Shown here: positions 1 through 7,229 of the stretch, piece by piece | How the letters are laid out: each line of letters starts with the position of its first letter | Position numbering within the stretch: position 1 is the first letter of the stretch | Assembly: GCA_020434085.1 (NCBI GenBank) | Contig: JAGRBM010000385.1 | Location: 1-11,180, forward strand | From: Chrysiogenia bacterium | GTDB lineage: Bacteria > JAGRBM01 | Reading direction: 5' to 3' | DNA length: 11,180 nt | Made by a program: the position numbers and the translations under genes | The notes under the pieces: generated by a model | Told to the model about the DNA's origin: nothing | The model's input: only the letters and a program-made list of their open reading frames with translations | The model's database searches: none

Positions 1-3000
1 CCGCCATCGTCGACCGGGTTGTTGTTGGCGTCCTGGATCTGCGCAGTGATGCGCAGGGTGTCGTCGGCATTGAGCTCGCGGCCCAGATCGGCGGGCACGT
101 TCGTCAGATCGTTCAGCACAACCGCGCTGCTGGTCATCGGATCGAACCACTCGACCTTGGAGACGGCCAGGTGATCGGGCGCAGCCGCCTGGATCGTCAT
201 GTCGTAGATGTTGTTGCTCTGCAGCGGACCCGAGAAGGCGTAGACCTCGACCGGCTCTGCCACCAGGTAGGTGACGTCGCTGAAGGTCGCGGTGCCGTCG
301 GCGCCGATGGTCGGATCGGCAAACTCGGGACCGACCTGCATTGCGGTGTTTGAGAACAGACGCAGGGTGCTGCTGCCGCTCTGGACCGCCAGCGTGATCA
401 GGCGCGAGCTGGGAATCGGGTTATCGAAGGGATCGCGGACCTGCACCTCGATGCCGGGCTCGGCGATCGCCGCGGCGAAGTCCTCGCCCGCGTCGAAGGT
501 CGGGGTGAGGTTCGCGTTGGTGAACGAGAGGTGGTCGGGCTCGGCCGGGGTCACCGTCACGGTTACGTTGTCGATGGTGGCTACGCCGCCATCGTCCATG
601 TCTTCCACGTTGAAGATAAAGTCACCGGCCATCTGCGCATAGAAATCCGGGAAGGCAGCCTGGCTGGTACCGACCGTCGTGGCGACGACCTGCGTGCCGG
701 CCGTCAGCGGATTGGCGCTGGGGGCGGTGAAGACGATTTCGATGTTGTCGGCCACGCCCGCGGGGTTGCCGAACTGGTCCTGGATCTCGACCACGAAGGT
801 CGGCCACAGCTCGCCGGCTGTGACCTCGTAATCGGGCTCGGTATCGAACACGAGCTGCGTCGGAGCACCGACCGTGTTGCGGTCCACCACATTGGTGTTG
901 GCCGAAACGATCGAAGCGTCGGTGGTCTCCGCGCGGAATGTATAGGTGCCTGGACGGTTCACCAGGGCGTTGGTGAAGTCCACCAGGCCCATGGCATCGG
1001 CCGCAATGGCCTGGGTGCAGGGATTGCCGTTGATCTCCACACAGGTGCCGCCGACAAAGGGCGGAACCGGGGTGTAGGACTGCTGGGTGAGCAGAAGCTC
1101 GCTGCCCACGCTCGGGCCGGTGGTGATCGGGTTGCCGAAGGCGTCCTCGATCTGGAAGGTCACGTCGAAGAAGCTGTCGACACTGACCGGCGCGCTATTG
1201 GGCTGCGTATCGATCGAGATCGCCGAGAACACACCGTTGCGCACCGTGAAGGCGTTGACCGCCAGCGGGCTGTTGGTGATGCCGCCGATGGCCGAGGTCG
1301 CCGAGTTCATCGTGAACGCGCCGGCGGTGGTATCGGTGATCGTGAAGGTCACAGTGCCCGAGACGAAGTTCCCGTTGTAGGGCGAGTCGCCCGAACCGGT
1401 CACGACGAGCTGCACGGCGCCGTCGTCGGCCGTCGGGTTCGCGCCCTGCACGTCGCCGTCGACGACGTTGTTGAACTGGTCACGGAGCTGAATGACGATC
1501 TGCTGGTTGCCGGCATTGATCTCATCGGCCGTGATCGGCGAGGTCGGCTGCTGCGAGACGAACATGTTGTTCGGGCCCGCGGCTTCAACCTGGATGATCT
1601 GGTTGCTCGCAGTGGTGGAGAGGACCGGACCGGCGGTTGCACCGACGGTGATGGTCTCCTTGACCGTGTGCTGCACGCCCGGAAGCGTTGCCACGCCATT
1701 GTTGGCGGTGACGCTGAGCAGGCCGGGGTTGGCTGCGGTGAATGCGCTCTGGCTGCCGCTGGTCAGCTTGAGCGTAATGGCGCGGTTGCTGATGACGCGG
1801 TTCTCGAAGGCGTCGCGCAGGTCGACCTGGAAGGAAGCCGGCATCGCAGCGCCATCGACGAAGGGCACGCCCGCCGTCTGCACGGCGCCGAATGCGGCAT
1901 TGATAAAGGTCAGGTGATCGAGCTGGGCCGAGTCGATGCGGACGTCGACAACCAGCGGGGCCACGGTGCCCAGCGTCTGGGCGCGAACCTCGAAGGTCAT
2001 GTTCTCGGCGCGCGTGGCATAGAGGTCGTTGAAGGTCGCTTCCTGCGGGCTGCCCGAGGCGGTCGAGTCAACCACCGTGGATCCCTGAATCGTCTGAAGC
2101 GGCGGCACCGGTGGGTTGCCGATGTGCGCGGGATACAGGTTGCCCGGAAGCGGACCGGTCGCGGCGGTCGGAACCACCTCGATCATGTCGCTGCCCGAGG
2201 GGTTGCCGCGCTGGTCGACCAGGCGGACGGTCAGCGGGGCCCAGACCTCGCCGGCGATTTCAACCGGGTCGGTGGGGCTCACCACTTCGAAGGCCACCGG
2301 CGTGCCGGCGTTGAGATCGGGAAGCGGGTTGGTCAGCACGTTGGGCGTGCCCGAGAGATCGCGGACTTCCCAGCGGTATTCGTCACCGCTGCCACCGATT
2401 CCGTCGTTCGGAAGGTCGACGGTCACTCCGGTAAAGGTCCAGCTCGCGTCGCCCGGATTACACGCAAGCGTGCCCGGGTTGAAGAACGCGCTACCAAGCG
2501 AAGTGGAAACGCCGCATCCGTTGATGCAGCTCGCACCCGCGGGGCTCTGCACGAGACGCAGCTCGAGCGCCGGGCCGCTAACCAGCGGCGTGCCATTGGG
2601 ATTCTGGCAAACGCGGTTACCGAATCCGTCCTGCAGTTCGACGGTGATGTCGAAAGTGTCGTCAACCGTGCCGGCAGTTACCGAGGGCTGCGTCGTGACG
2701 ACGAGACCGGTGAAGCCGCCGTTGATGACGTCGAAGGTGTTGCCGTTGGTGACCGTGTTGCTGGTCACGAGACCACTGGTCGAGGCACGCAGGCCATAGG
2801 CGATTCCGGGCGTGTGGACCTGGACGTTGTAGGTCACTTCACCAGCCACGGTCATCTGCGTGTTCGAGGGCGTAATCGTCACCGCGCCGAACGGCATCAT
2901 TGCCGCGTCGAGCACGGCGAGCGTCACGTTGCGCTGCTGCGTCGGAAGCGTCGCCAAGTCGTACACCACGTTACCGTAGGTGTCTTCCTGAACGACGCGG

Positions 3001-6000
3001 ATTGCCTGCACGTCGTCGGTCGTGCCGTCGACGGGATCATCGAGGAAGGTCAGGTGATCAGGCGAGGCCGGACGAATCAGAACTTCGGAAGAGGGAACGC
3101 GCTGGGTCACTGAACCCGCGTTCGCCAGAAGCTGCACAGTCTCGGCCACCTGGTAGCTGATGCGCTGACCGGGGGTCTCGACGGTATCGTCGAAAAACGG
3201 GTTGCCGGCGATAAAGCGCGCGGTGCCGTTCTCGGCGGAGACCGAGACACTGCCCACCAGCGAGCCGGTGCCCGTGGTCGGATCGATCGAGACGGTCACC
3301 ACCTGGTTGGTGTCCACGCGGTTACCGAATGCGTCACGGATGCTGACCTCGAAGTTCGGCCAGTTGGCGCCGGCCACGATGCTGGTCGCTGCGATGGTCG
3401 TGGCGTTCGTGTCGTCGAGCGCCGGACCGAAGTTCTCGAAGGTAAGATTGTCGGGCACGTCGGGCTCGACGGTGACGGTAGCCGGCGGGCTGTCGATGGC
3501 CTGCACCGGGGTGCCGCCAACGCCCGCGGGCGCCACAACGTCAAAGGTCATCACCTCGGCGGTGATGTGACGGATCGAATTAAAGGTGGCCTGGCCGTTG
3601 ACCAGGGTGTCCTGCTGCACGGCGATGGTGTCGTCGAAGTTCGAGCTGGCTGGGGTTTCCTGCAGTTCGATCAGGTCGCCGTTGGCCGAGAACACGCGGT
3701 TGTCGAAAATGTCCTGGACCTCGACGATGAACGGGGCCCAGGGGATACCGGCGGTCTCGAAGTCGCGCGGCGGGACCACGAAAGCAAGGTGATCGGGATC
3801 GCCCACGGCCACGTCGATACCGACCGAGTTGGTGTCGGTGAAGATCAGCGGATTCGAGGGCAGAATGCGGAAGCGATAGTCATCGCTGCTGGGCACGCCG
3901 TCAGTCGGACGATCGACCTGGATGAGGTAATCGATGCGACCGTTGGGCAGCGCGTCGTCGGCGCCGGCAGCGGAGCAGCCGGTGATGCAGAGGCCTGTTG
4001 AGGGGCCCTGAACCAGAAGCAGCGCAGCGCGCTCATCAAGCGCGGTCATACCGTCGAGCTTGAACTCGGCGACGTTGTCGAACTGGTCGTAGTAGGTGAT
4101 CTGGACCTGAATGTCCTCACCCACGCGCGCGGGCGGGGCGACGGCCGCGGGCTGAACGGTAAAGTCCACACGCGCCGGCAGGCCGTTGCTCAGGTCGAAG
4201 GTCGAGGACGTATCGGTCAGCAGCGTCGTCGGAACGAGGCTGCGCGACTGGATCGTGTAACCGGTGCCCACGAGATCCACCTGGAAGTCGGGGAAGGTTG
4301 CAATGCCGTTGATCGGGTTGGTCGTAGTCAGGCCCTGCTGCGAAGCGCCCATGGTGCCGCCCTGAAGGACGAGTTCCACCTGACGCTGGGGCGATTCCGA
4401 AGAGGTCGCGCGGTTGCCGAAGCGGTCTAGGATTTCGACCTGCACCTGCTGTTGGTCGTCCACGTGGGTGCTCTCGGGCTCGTCGATGAAGTTCAGGCTG
4501 CTCGGGGCGCCGTGAACGACGTCGAAGAAGTTACTCTGCACCGAGGCAAGGCCGGAGGAATCGGCCTGCAGTCGGTAGCCGATGCCCTTCTTGCTGAGCT
4601 GAATCGCACTCGTGCCCGCGAAGGTCGCGGTGCCACCGGTGGCAGTGACGACAATGGACGTATCCAGCGTGGCAGGATTGTCGTTTCGAACCAGCAGCGC
4701 GCCGCCGACGTTAAACGCCGCCGGGATGCGCAGGGTGACGTTCGCAGTCGTCATCGTGTCGGGATCCTGCACAAAGAGGTTCCCGTAGGCGTCAAAGACC
4801 TGGACTTCCACCGTCTGCTGCGTGTCCGTGGAGGTGTTGGTCGGATCGCCCATCACAATGGGGCCGCCATCGCTGCGCGGCTGGGTCAGGAAAGCCTGAT
4901 AAGAAGCGTCGTTGTTGACGATCGTAATCGGGTTGGGCGCGTCGACCGGATCGGGAACCGGCACGAGCGCGCTGAAGGGCACGGCCTCGGCAGTCACATC
5001 GATGTTGGTCTCGGCTGTCGTGTAGGTCAGGTTCTGGAGAATATCGATACCGAAATCGACGGTGCCTCCTGCGGCGGTACGCTGGTTGAACTGAAACCCG
5101 CCGTTAACCGGGTTGTTGTTCGAAGCCACCAGTCGAACGATTGTCGTAAAGTCGTTGGTGCAGAGGTTGCCGAACTGGTCGTTCACACGAACAACGACCG
5201 CGTATCGGTTCATCGTCATCGGGTTGGTGTCGGTGGAGTTCCAGCGGCGACCGGCGATCTGGCTGACCTCGGGCGGATGGACCCAGTCGAGGTTGTCGGG
5301 CTGGCCGGCTTCCACGTCGAACTCATCGGAGAGATCCAGCGTAGTCGCGGCGCTCGGAAGGCTGGGCGCAAAGGTGCCGAGCTGGAAATCCAGGCCCGGG
5401 CGATTGATCTGAATTGCGTCGTCCACTTCGAATGTCGCGATGCCGTCAACGGCCACGACCGTGAGCTGCGGGAGCGGGTCGAGCATCATCGTCATGGTGT
5501 TGGGCACCATGAAGAATGCATCGCTCATCGCGCTGGCATCGACATCGATGCGCAGGGCGACCTGCAGGTCGTTGCCGGGGTACGGATCGCGAATGATGTT
5601 GTTGTACTGGTCACGCACAGCGACGGTAACGACTTGGCGGTCGTCGGTGGAGACGTTCTGGGGCTGCTGCTCGAAGGTCAGGTCCGCCGGCAGATCGGGG
5701 ATGATCTCCACCGGGCGGGCGGGCGCCGGATTCAGGCTGCCCGAGAGGACCGTTACGTTCACGATGCCGGCCGTCGTGGAGAAGATCGCATTGCGGGAAT
5801 CGAAGATGTAGCGGCCCAGATAGGTACGCCCCTCGAAGAGGTCGTTACCCGACTGGATCTGGCCCGAACCGTCGGTCACCGCAAGGGTGATGTCGCGGCT
5901 GGTCTCGACCACGTTACCGAAGGCGTCTTCGATCTGGACAAGGAAGTCCGGCCACAGCTCGCCCGCGGGAATGGGAACGGAGTCGCCGTTGGGGTCGTCA

Positions 6001-6479
6001 AACAGGGGTTCGCTGGCATCGCCGGCGCCGGTCTCGTCGATCTCGCCGCTGAGCAGCACTTCACCGACGATGCGGGGGTGGTCGGGCACGTTCGGTACAA
6101 CCGTCACCGTACGCGTCACCGCCGGCCGATAGCCGGTGGCGGTAAAGGTCACTTCGATGTCTTCGGCCAACGTGTAGGTGATGTCGTTGAAGACAGCCAC
6201 CCCGCCACGCGTCGCACGCGAAACGGTACCGAGCAGACGCGAATTGCCGTCCGCCAGCCACATCGTAACGACCACGCCGCTGGTGCCCTGCGGGTCCCCA
6301 CGGAGGTCGGCCAGTTGGACGTGAATCTCCGGCCAGAGATCACCCGCTACAACTTCGCCTGGCGGCGGAACGCTGTAAGCGAGGATAAACTCCTCGTCAC
6401 CGGAACACGCATTGGTGGCGACCAACGCGAAGACCAAAAAAAGTACACGGATAGCTGCGGAAAAGGATCCCCTGAGCAT
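1..6479 (-). CDS. Giant secreted or lipoprotein-like surface protein with about 18 Ig-like repeats (C-terminus outside window)
   Basis: The frame is open from an ATG at 6479 to the window edge (2159 codons, no stop), so the protein is larger than this. The start is supported by GGAG six bases upstream. Residues 1-24 form a signal peptide (hydrophobic VLFLVFALVA) followed by Cys25. The lipobox (T-N-A-C) is atypical, so lipidation or signal peptidase I cleavage are both possible. Then come Ig-like repeats sharing an AG-x-x-W-P-x-F entry strand or a DD-x-Q-x-V entry, a D-x-F-G-N turn, an NG-x-ATF strand and, in many, a P-D-H-L-x-F linker. The turn Asn falls at residues 189, 294, 438, 567, 689, 802, 927, 1053, 1170, 1288, 1426, 1560, 1671, 1783, 1905, 2020 and 2154; repeat 1 has a variant (LADLRGD, 56-62). 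The fold resembles bacterial Ig-like (Big-1/invasin-type) repeats. A role as adhesin, stalk or cell-surface structure is inference. No catalytic domain is visible. Exact family assignment is uncertain. Confidence 0.9.
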   Translation of the reverse strand, partial: MLRGSFSAAIRVLFLVFALVATNACSGDEEFILAYSVPPPGEVVAGDLWPEIHVQLADLRGDPQGTSGVVVTMWLADGNSRLLGTVSRATRGGVAVFNDITYTLAEDIEVTFTATGYRPAVTRTVTVVPNVPDHPRIVGEVLLSGEIDETGAGDASEPLFDDPNGDSVPIPAGELWPDFLVQIEDAFGNVVETSRDITLAVTDGSGQIQSGNDLFEGRTYLGRYIFDSRNAIFSTTAGIVNVTVLSGSLNPAPARPVEIIPDLPADLTFEQQPQNVSTDDRQVVTVAVRDQYNNIIRDPYPGNDLQVALRIDVDASAMSDAFFMVPNTMTMMLDPLPQLTVVAVDGIATFEVDDAIQINRPGLDFQLGTFAPSLPSAATTLDLSDEFDVEAGQPDNLDWVHPPEVSQIAGRRWNSTDTNPMTMNRYAVVVRVNDQFGNLCTNDFTTIVRLVASNNNPVNGGFQFNQRTAAGGTVDFGIDILQNLTYTTAETNIDVTAEAVPFSALVPVPDPVDAPNPITIVNNDASYQAFLTQPRSDGGPIVMGDPTNTSTDTQQTVEVQVFDAYGNLFVQDPDTMTTANVTLRIPAAFNVGGALLVRNDNPATLDTSIVVTATGGTATFAGTSAIQLSKKGIGYRLQADSSGLASVQSNFFDVVHGAPSSLNFIDEPESTHVDDQQQVQVEILDRFGNRATSSESPQRQVELVLQGGTMGASQQGLTTTNPINGIATFPDFQVDLVGTGYTIQSRSLVPTTLLTDTSSTFDLSNGLPARVDFTVQPAAVAPPARVGEDIQVQITYYDQFDNVAEFKLDGMTALDERAALLLVQGPSTGLCITGCSAAGADDALPNGRIDYLIQVDRPTDGVPSSDDYRFRILPSNPLIFTDTNSVGIDVAVGDPDHLAFVVPPRDFETAGIPWAPFIVEVQDIFDNRVFSANGDLIELQETPASSNFDDTIAVQQDTLVNGQATFNSIRHITAEVMTFDVVAPAGVGGTPVQAIDSPPATVTVEPDVPDNLTFENFGPALDDTNATTIAATSIVAGANWPNFEVSIRDAFGNRVDTNQVVTVSIDPTTGTGSLVGSVSVSAENGTARFIAGNPFFDDTVETPGQRISYQVAETVQLLANAGSVTQRVPSSEVLIRPASPDHLTFLDDPVDGTTDDVQAIRVVQEDTYGNVVYDLATLPTQQRNVTLAVLDAAMMPFGAVTITPSNTQMTVAGEVTYNVQVHTPGIAYGLRASTSGLVTSNTVTNGNTFDVINGGFTGLVVTTQPSVTAGTVDDTFDITVELQDGFGNRVCQNPNGTPLVSGPALELRLVQSPAGASCINGCGVSTSLGSAFFNPGTLACNPGDASWTFTGVTVDLPNDGIGGSGDEYRWEVRDLSGTPNVLTNPLPDLNAGTPVAFEVVSPTDPVEIAGEVWAPLTVRLVDQRGNPSGSDMIEVVPTAATGPLPGNLYPAHIGNPPVPPLQTIQGSTVVDSTASGSPQEATFNDLYATRAENMTFEVRAQTLGTVAPLVVDVRIDSAQLDHLTFINAAFGAVQTAGVPFVDGAAMPASFQVDLRDAFENRVISNRAITLKLTSGSQSAFTAANPGLLSVTANNGVATLPGVQHTVKETITVGATAGPVLSTTASNQIIQVEAAGPNNMFVSQQPTSPITADEINAGNQQIVIQLRDQFNNVVDGDVQGANPTADDGAVQLVVTGSGDSPYNGNFVSGTVTFTITDTTAGAFTMNSATSAIGGITNSPLAVNAFTVRNGVFSAISIDTQPNSAPVSVDSFFDVTFQIEDAFGNPITTGPSVGSELLLTQQSYTPVPPFVGGTCVEINGNPCTQAIAADAMGLVDFTNALVNRPGTYTFRAETTDASIVSANTNVVDRNTVGAPTQLVFDTEPDYEVTAGELWPTFVVEIQDQFGNPAGVADNIEIVFTAPSANPLTAGTQVVATTVGTSQAAFPDFYAQMAGDFIFNVEDMDDGGVATIDNVTVTVTPAEPDHLSFTNANLTPTFDAGEDFAAAIAEPGIEVQVRDPFDNPIPSSRLITLAVQSGSSTLRLFSNTAMQVGPEFADPTIGADGTATFSDVTYLVAEPVEVYAFSGPLQSNNIYDMTIQAAAPDHLAVSKVEWFDPMTSSAVVLNDLTNVPADLGRELNADDTLRITAQIQDANNNPVDDG
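765..5166 (-). repeat. Four-domain super-repeats within the Ig-like array (period about 1.46 kb)
   Basis: The tandem Ig-like domains fall into four classes by entry and exit motifs. Two classes carry AG-x-x-W-type entries and Y-x-x-AE strands (class 0 and class 1, the latter with S-R/N-x-ITL after the turn). Two carry (D)D-x-x-x-V entries and G-x-x-Y-x-x-x-A strands; class 2 ends F-x-V-x-NG-x-x-x-x-L, and class 3 has a cysteine pair. Turn-Asn codons recur at 5166, 3699, 2202, 765 (class 0); 3321, 1800, 420 (class 1); 4413, 2970, 1467, 18 (class 2); 4074, 2616, 1131 (class 3). The spacing is 1380-1521 bases. The DNA itself is well diverged between copies. The N-terminal repeats 1-5 break the order: one class 3 domain is missing after repeat 3, and repeat 5 looks like class 2 where class 1 is expected. 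Class assignment was by eye. Confidence 0.65.
6405..6479 (-). other. Signal peptide, possible lipoprotein type
   Basis: The first 25 codons of the giant gene encode MLRGSF, a basic Arg11, a hydrophobic core from residues 12 to 21, then T-N-A-C with Cys25, followed by the acidic stretch SGDEE. Placement of Cys directly after the core suggests lipidation. However, Thr at -3 and Asn at -2 do not fit the usual lipobox, and T-x-A would also suit signal peptidase I. Either way the product is exported. Confidence 0.75.
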
Positions 6480-6485
6480 CCCACA

Positions 6486-6492
6486 CTCCCCC
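6486..6492 (-). promoter_or_regulatory. Ribosome binding site of the giant surface-protein gene
   Basis: The minus strand reads GGGGGAG with six bases before the ATG at 6479, a strong Shine-Dalgarno match that fixes the start. Part of it (TTGGGGG, 6488-6494) can pair with CCCCCAA further upstream. Confidence 0.75.
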
Positions 6493-6550
6493 AAGTTTTC
6501 AGGCAACAGAACGCCCCCTCTGGGCTTTCGCTATCTGTTGCCGTTGGGGG
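6488..6550 (-). promoter_or_regulatory. 5' leader hairpin overlapping the ribosome binding site
   Basis: An interrupted inverted repeat lies directly upstream of the giant gene. The inner arms are a perfect 9-base pair, GGCAACAGA with TCTGTTGCC (6502-6510 and 6534-6542). The outer arms CCCCCAA and TTGGGGG (6488-6494 and 6544-6550) are offset by one unpaired base on one side and seven on the other. Inside the 23-base loop, GCCC and GGGC can form a third short stem on the minus strand. The outer arm includes the Shine-Dalgarno Gs, so folding could limit translation. I do not recognise it as a known riboswitch; it lacks the conserved cores of the classes I can recall. Confidence 0.5.
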
Positions 6551-6551
6551 G

Positions 6552-6579
6552 ATTTAACCGATCAATGCACTGAAGACAA
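6552..6579 (-). promoter_or_regulatory. Candidate sigma-70-like promoter of the giant surface-protein gene
   Basis: The minus strand has TTGTCT (6574-6579), a 16-base spacer and TTAAAT (6552-6557), each four of six matches to the -35 and -10 consensus. The expected transcript start would fall near 6545, inside the outer left arm of the leader hairpin, so the outer stem might be only partly transcribed from this promoter. The match is weak and was found by eye. Confidence 0.28.
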
Positions 6580-6727
6580 CTTTGAGAGGTGGGTCACAGC
6601 ACAGTCGCGCACATTGACGCGGCGCAATATGCCACTGGACCATCGCAGATGCCGCCAGAAGCCCGCATGCGCAATCTGTCCAATTCGGCGGCAGCGCGAC
6701 GCTGCTGCGAGCCCAAGTCGGCAACAT

Positions 6728-6751
6728 CCTTAATATATTGCAAAATTAAGG
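6728..6751. repeat. AT-rich inverted repeat
   Basis: CCTTAAT (6728-6734) and ATTAAGG (6745-6751) are perfect 7-base arms around a 10-base AT-rich centre, in otherwise very GC-rich DNA. It lies about 60 bases past the DUF962 stop and about 250 bases before the giant gene. It could be an operator, a promoter element or a weak terminator; without a T-run the terminator reading is poor. Confidence 0.4.
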
Positions 6752-6811
6752 TGTGCGGAACCCTTGAAGCACTGCATGCGGGGCAGTGGTCCCCGGTTGC
6801 GCGCGAGCGGT

Positions 6812-7180
6812 TCAGGTGCTCGAGAGGCAAGGGGCATCGGATGCCGGGTTGGGACTGCCGTACAGGCGGGTCACCTCCGCGGCCATTCGCCCGCGGAGCG
6901 CCAGCCCCAGCATCTTGAAATCGGCGCGCAGCGACCAGCTCGGATAGGTAAAGGTGGCCGGACGATTGTGCTCGATGAAGAAATGGCTGAACCATGCCGG
7001 GCCGTAGCCCGCCACCGGCGCCAGCGCCAGTGGAATCGGGTTGAGCGTCACGACCGCGCTGGCCGCCAGGCTCAGCGCCATGCCGGTGCCCATGTAGTGC
7101 AGGGCCCGGCACAGGGGTTTGCGGTGCTCACCCACATAGTAGGGCCAGAATTCCTCAAAGCTCTGAATTCGCTCCGCCAT
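6812..7180 (-). CDS. DUF962 (Mpo1-like) membrane protein
   Basis: The 122-residue product matches the DUF962 pattern. An N-terminal FEEFWPYYVGEH segment (residues 8-19) is followed by RALHYMGTG (25-33). A hydrophobic pair of helices spans about 34-66, and then comes the hallmark GYGPAWFSHFF..EHNRPATF..PSWSL..D (58-87). His19, His28, His66 and His71 are the likely metal ligands by analogy with yeast Mpo1, an Fe(II) 2-hydroxy fatty acid dioxygenase of the ER. The activity in bacteria is generally unknown, so only the family is asserted. The ATG is preceded by GAGGAGG with six-base spacing. It begins 49 bases after the esterase stop on the same strand, suggesting co-transcription. Length is normal for the family. 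Confidence 0.88.
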   Translation of the reverse strand: MAERIQSFEEFWPYYVGEHRKPLCRALHYMGTGMALSLAASAVVTLNPIPLALAPVAGYGPAWFSHFFIEHNRPATFTYPSWSLRADFKMLGLALRGRMAAEVTRLYGSPNPASDAPCLSST

Positions 7181-7229
7181 CTCTATCCTCCTCGCGTGGG
7201 CAGCGATTCTATCACAACCCGGCCCTTCT

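Larger units (their letters stand above)
6480..6811. other. Non-coding region between the giant gene and the three-gene operon
   Basis: This 332-base stretch separates the DUF962 stop from the giant gene start, both on the minus strand. It holds the leader hairpin and weak promoter near the giant gene, a perfect 6-base inverted repeat GCAGCG/CGCTGC with a 3-base loop (6691-6705), and an AT-rich inverted repeat at 6728-6751. I see no supported gene. A plus-strand open frame from 6589 to 6918 runs into the DUF962 gene and has no family resemblance. No clear hairpin followed by a T-run ends the operon. Confidence 0.6.

Noticed and set aside
531-3113. 860-codon open frame on the plus strand
   Set aside because: It lies in exact codon register with the giant minus-strand gene, its product is rich in His, Arg, Gly and Asp with no recognisable domain, and it follows from the absence of TTA, CTA and TCA in the real gene.
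1-6479. Possible CRISPR or simple tandem DNA repeat, because of recurring GTTGCCGAA-like words
   Set aside because: The words recur every 315-435 bases in frame, encode the D-x-F-G-N turn, and differ between copies, so they are protein repeats.
6488-6550. Leader as a c-di-GMP-I (GEMM) riboswitch
   Set aside because: Some local similarity of GC-rich words, but the conserved GEMM core and two-helix layout are not visible and the element is too short.
4452-6557. 701-codon open frame on the plus strand
   Set aside because: Same codon-register artefact of the giant gene; it also runs across the leader, and no family signature is visible.
6691-6705. GCAGCG/CGCTGC hairpin as a terminator for the operon
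   Set aside because: Only six base pairs and no T-run on either strand; chance occurrence is likely in GC-rich DNA.
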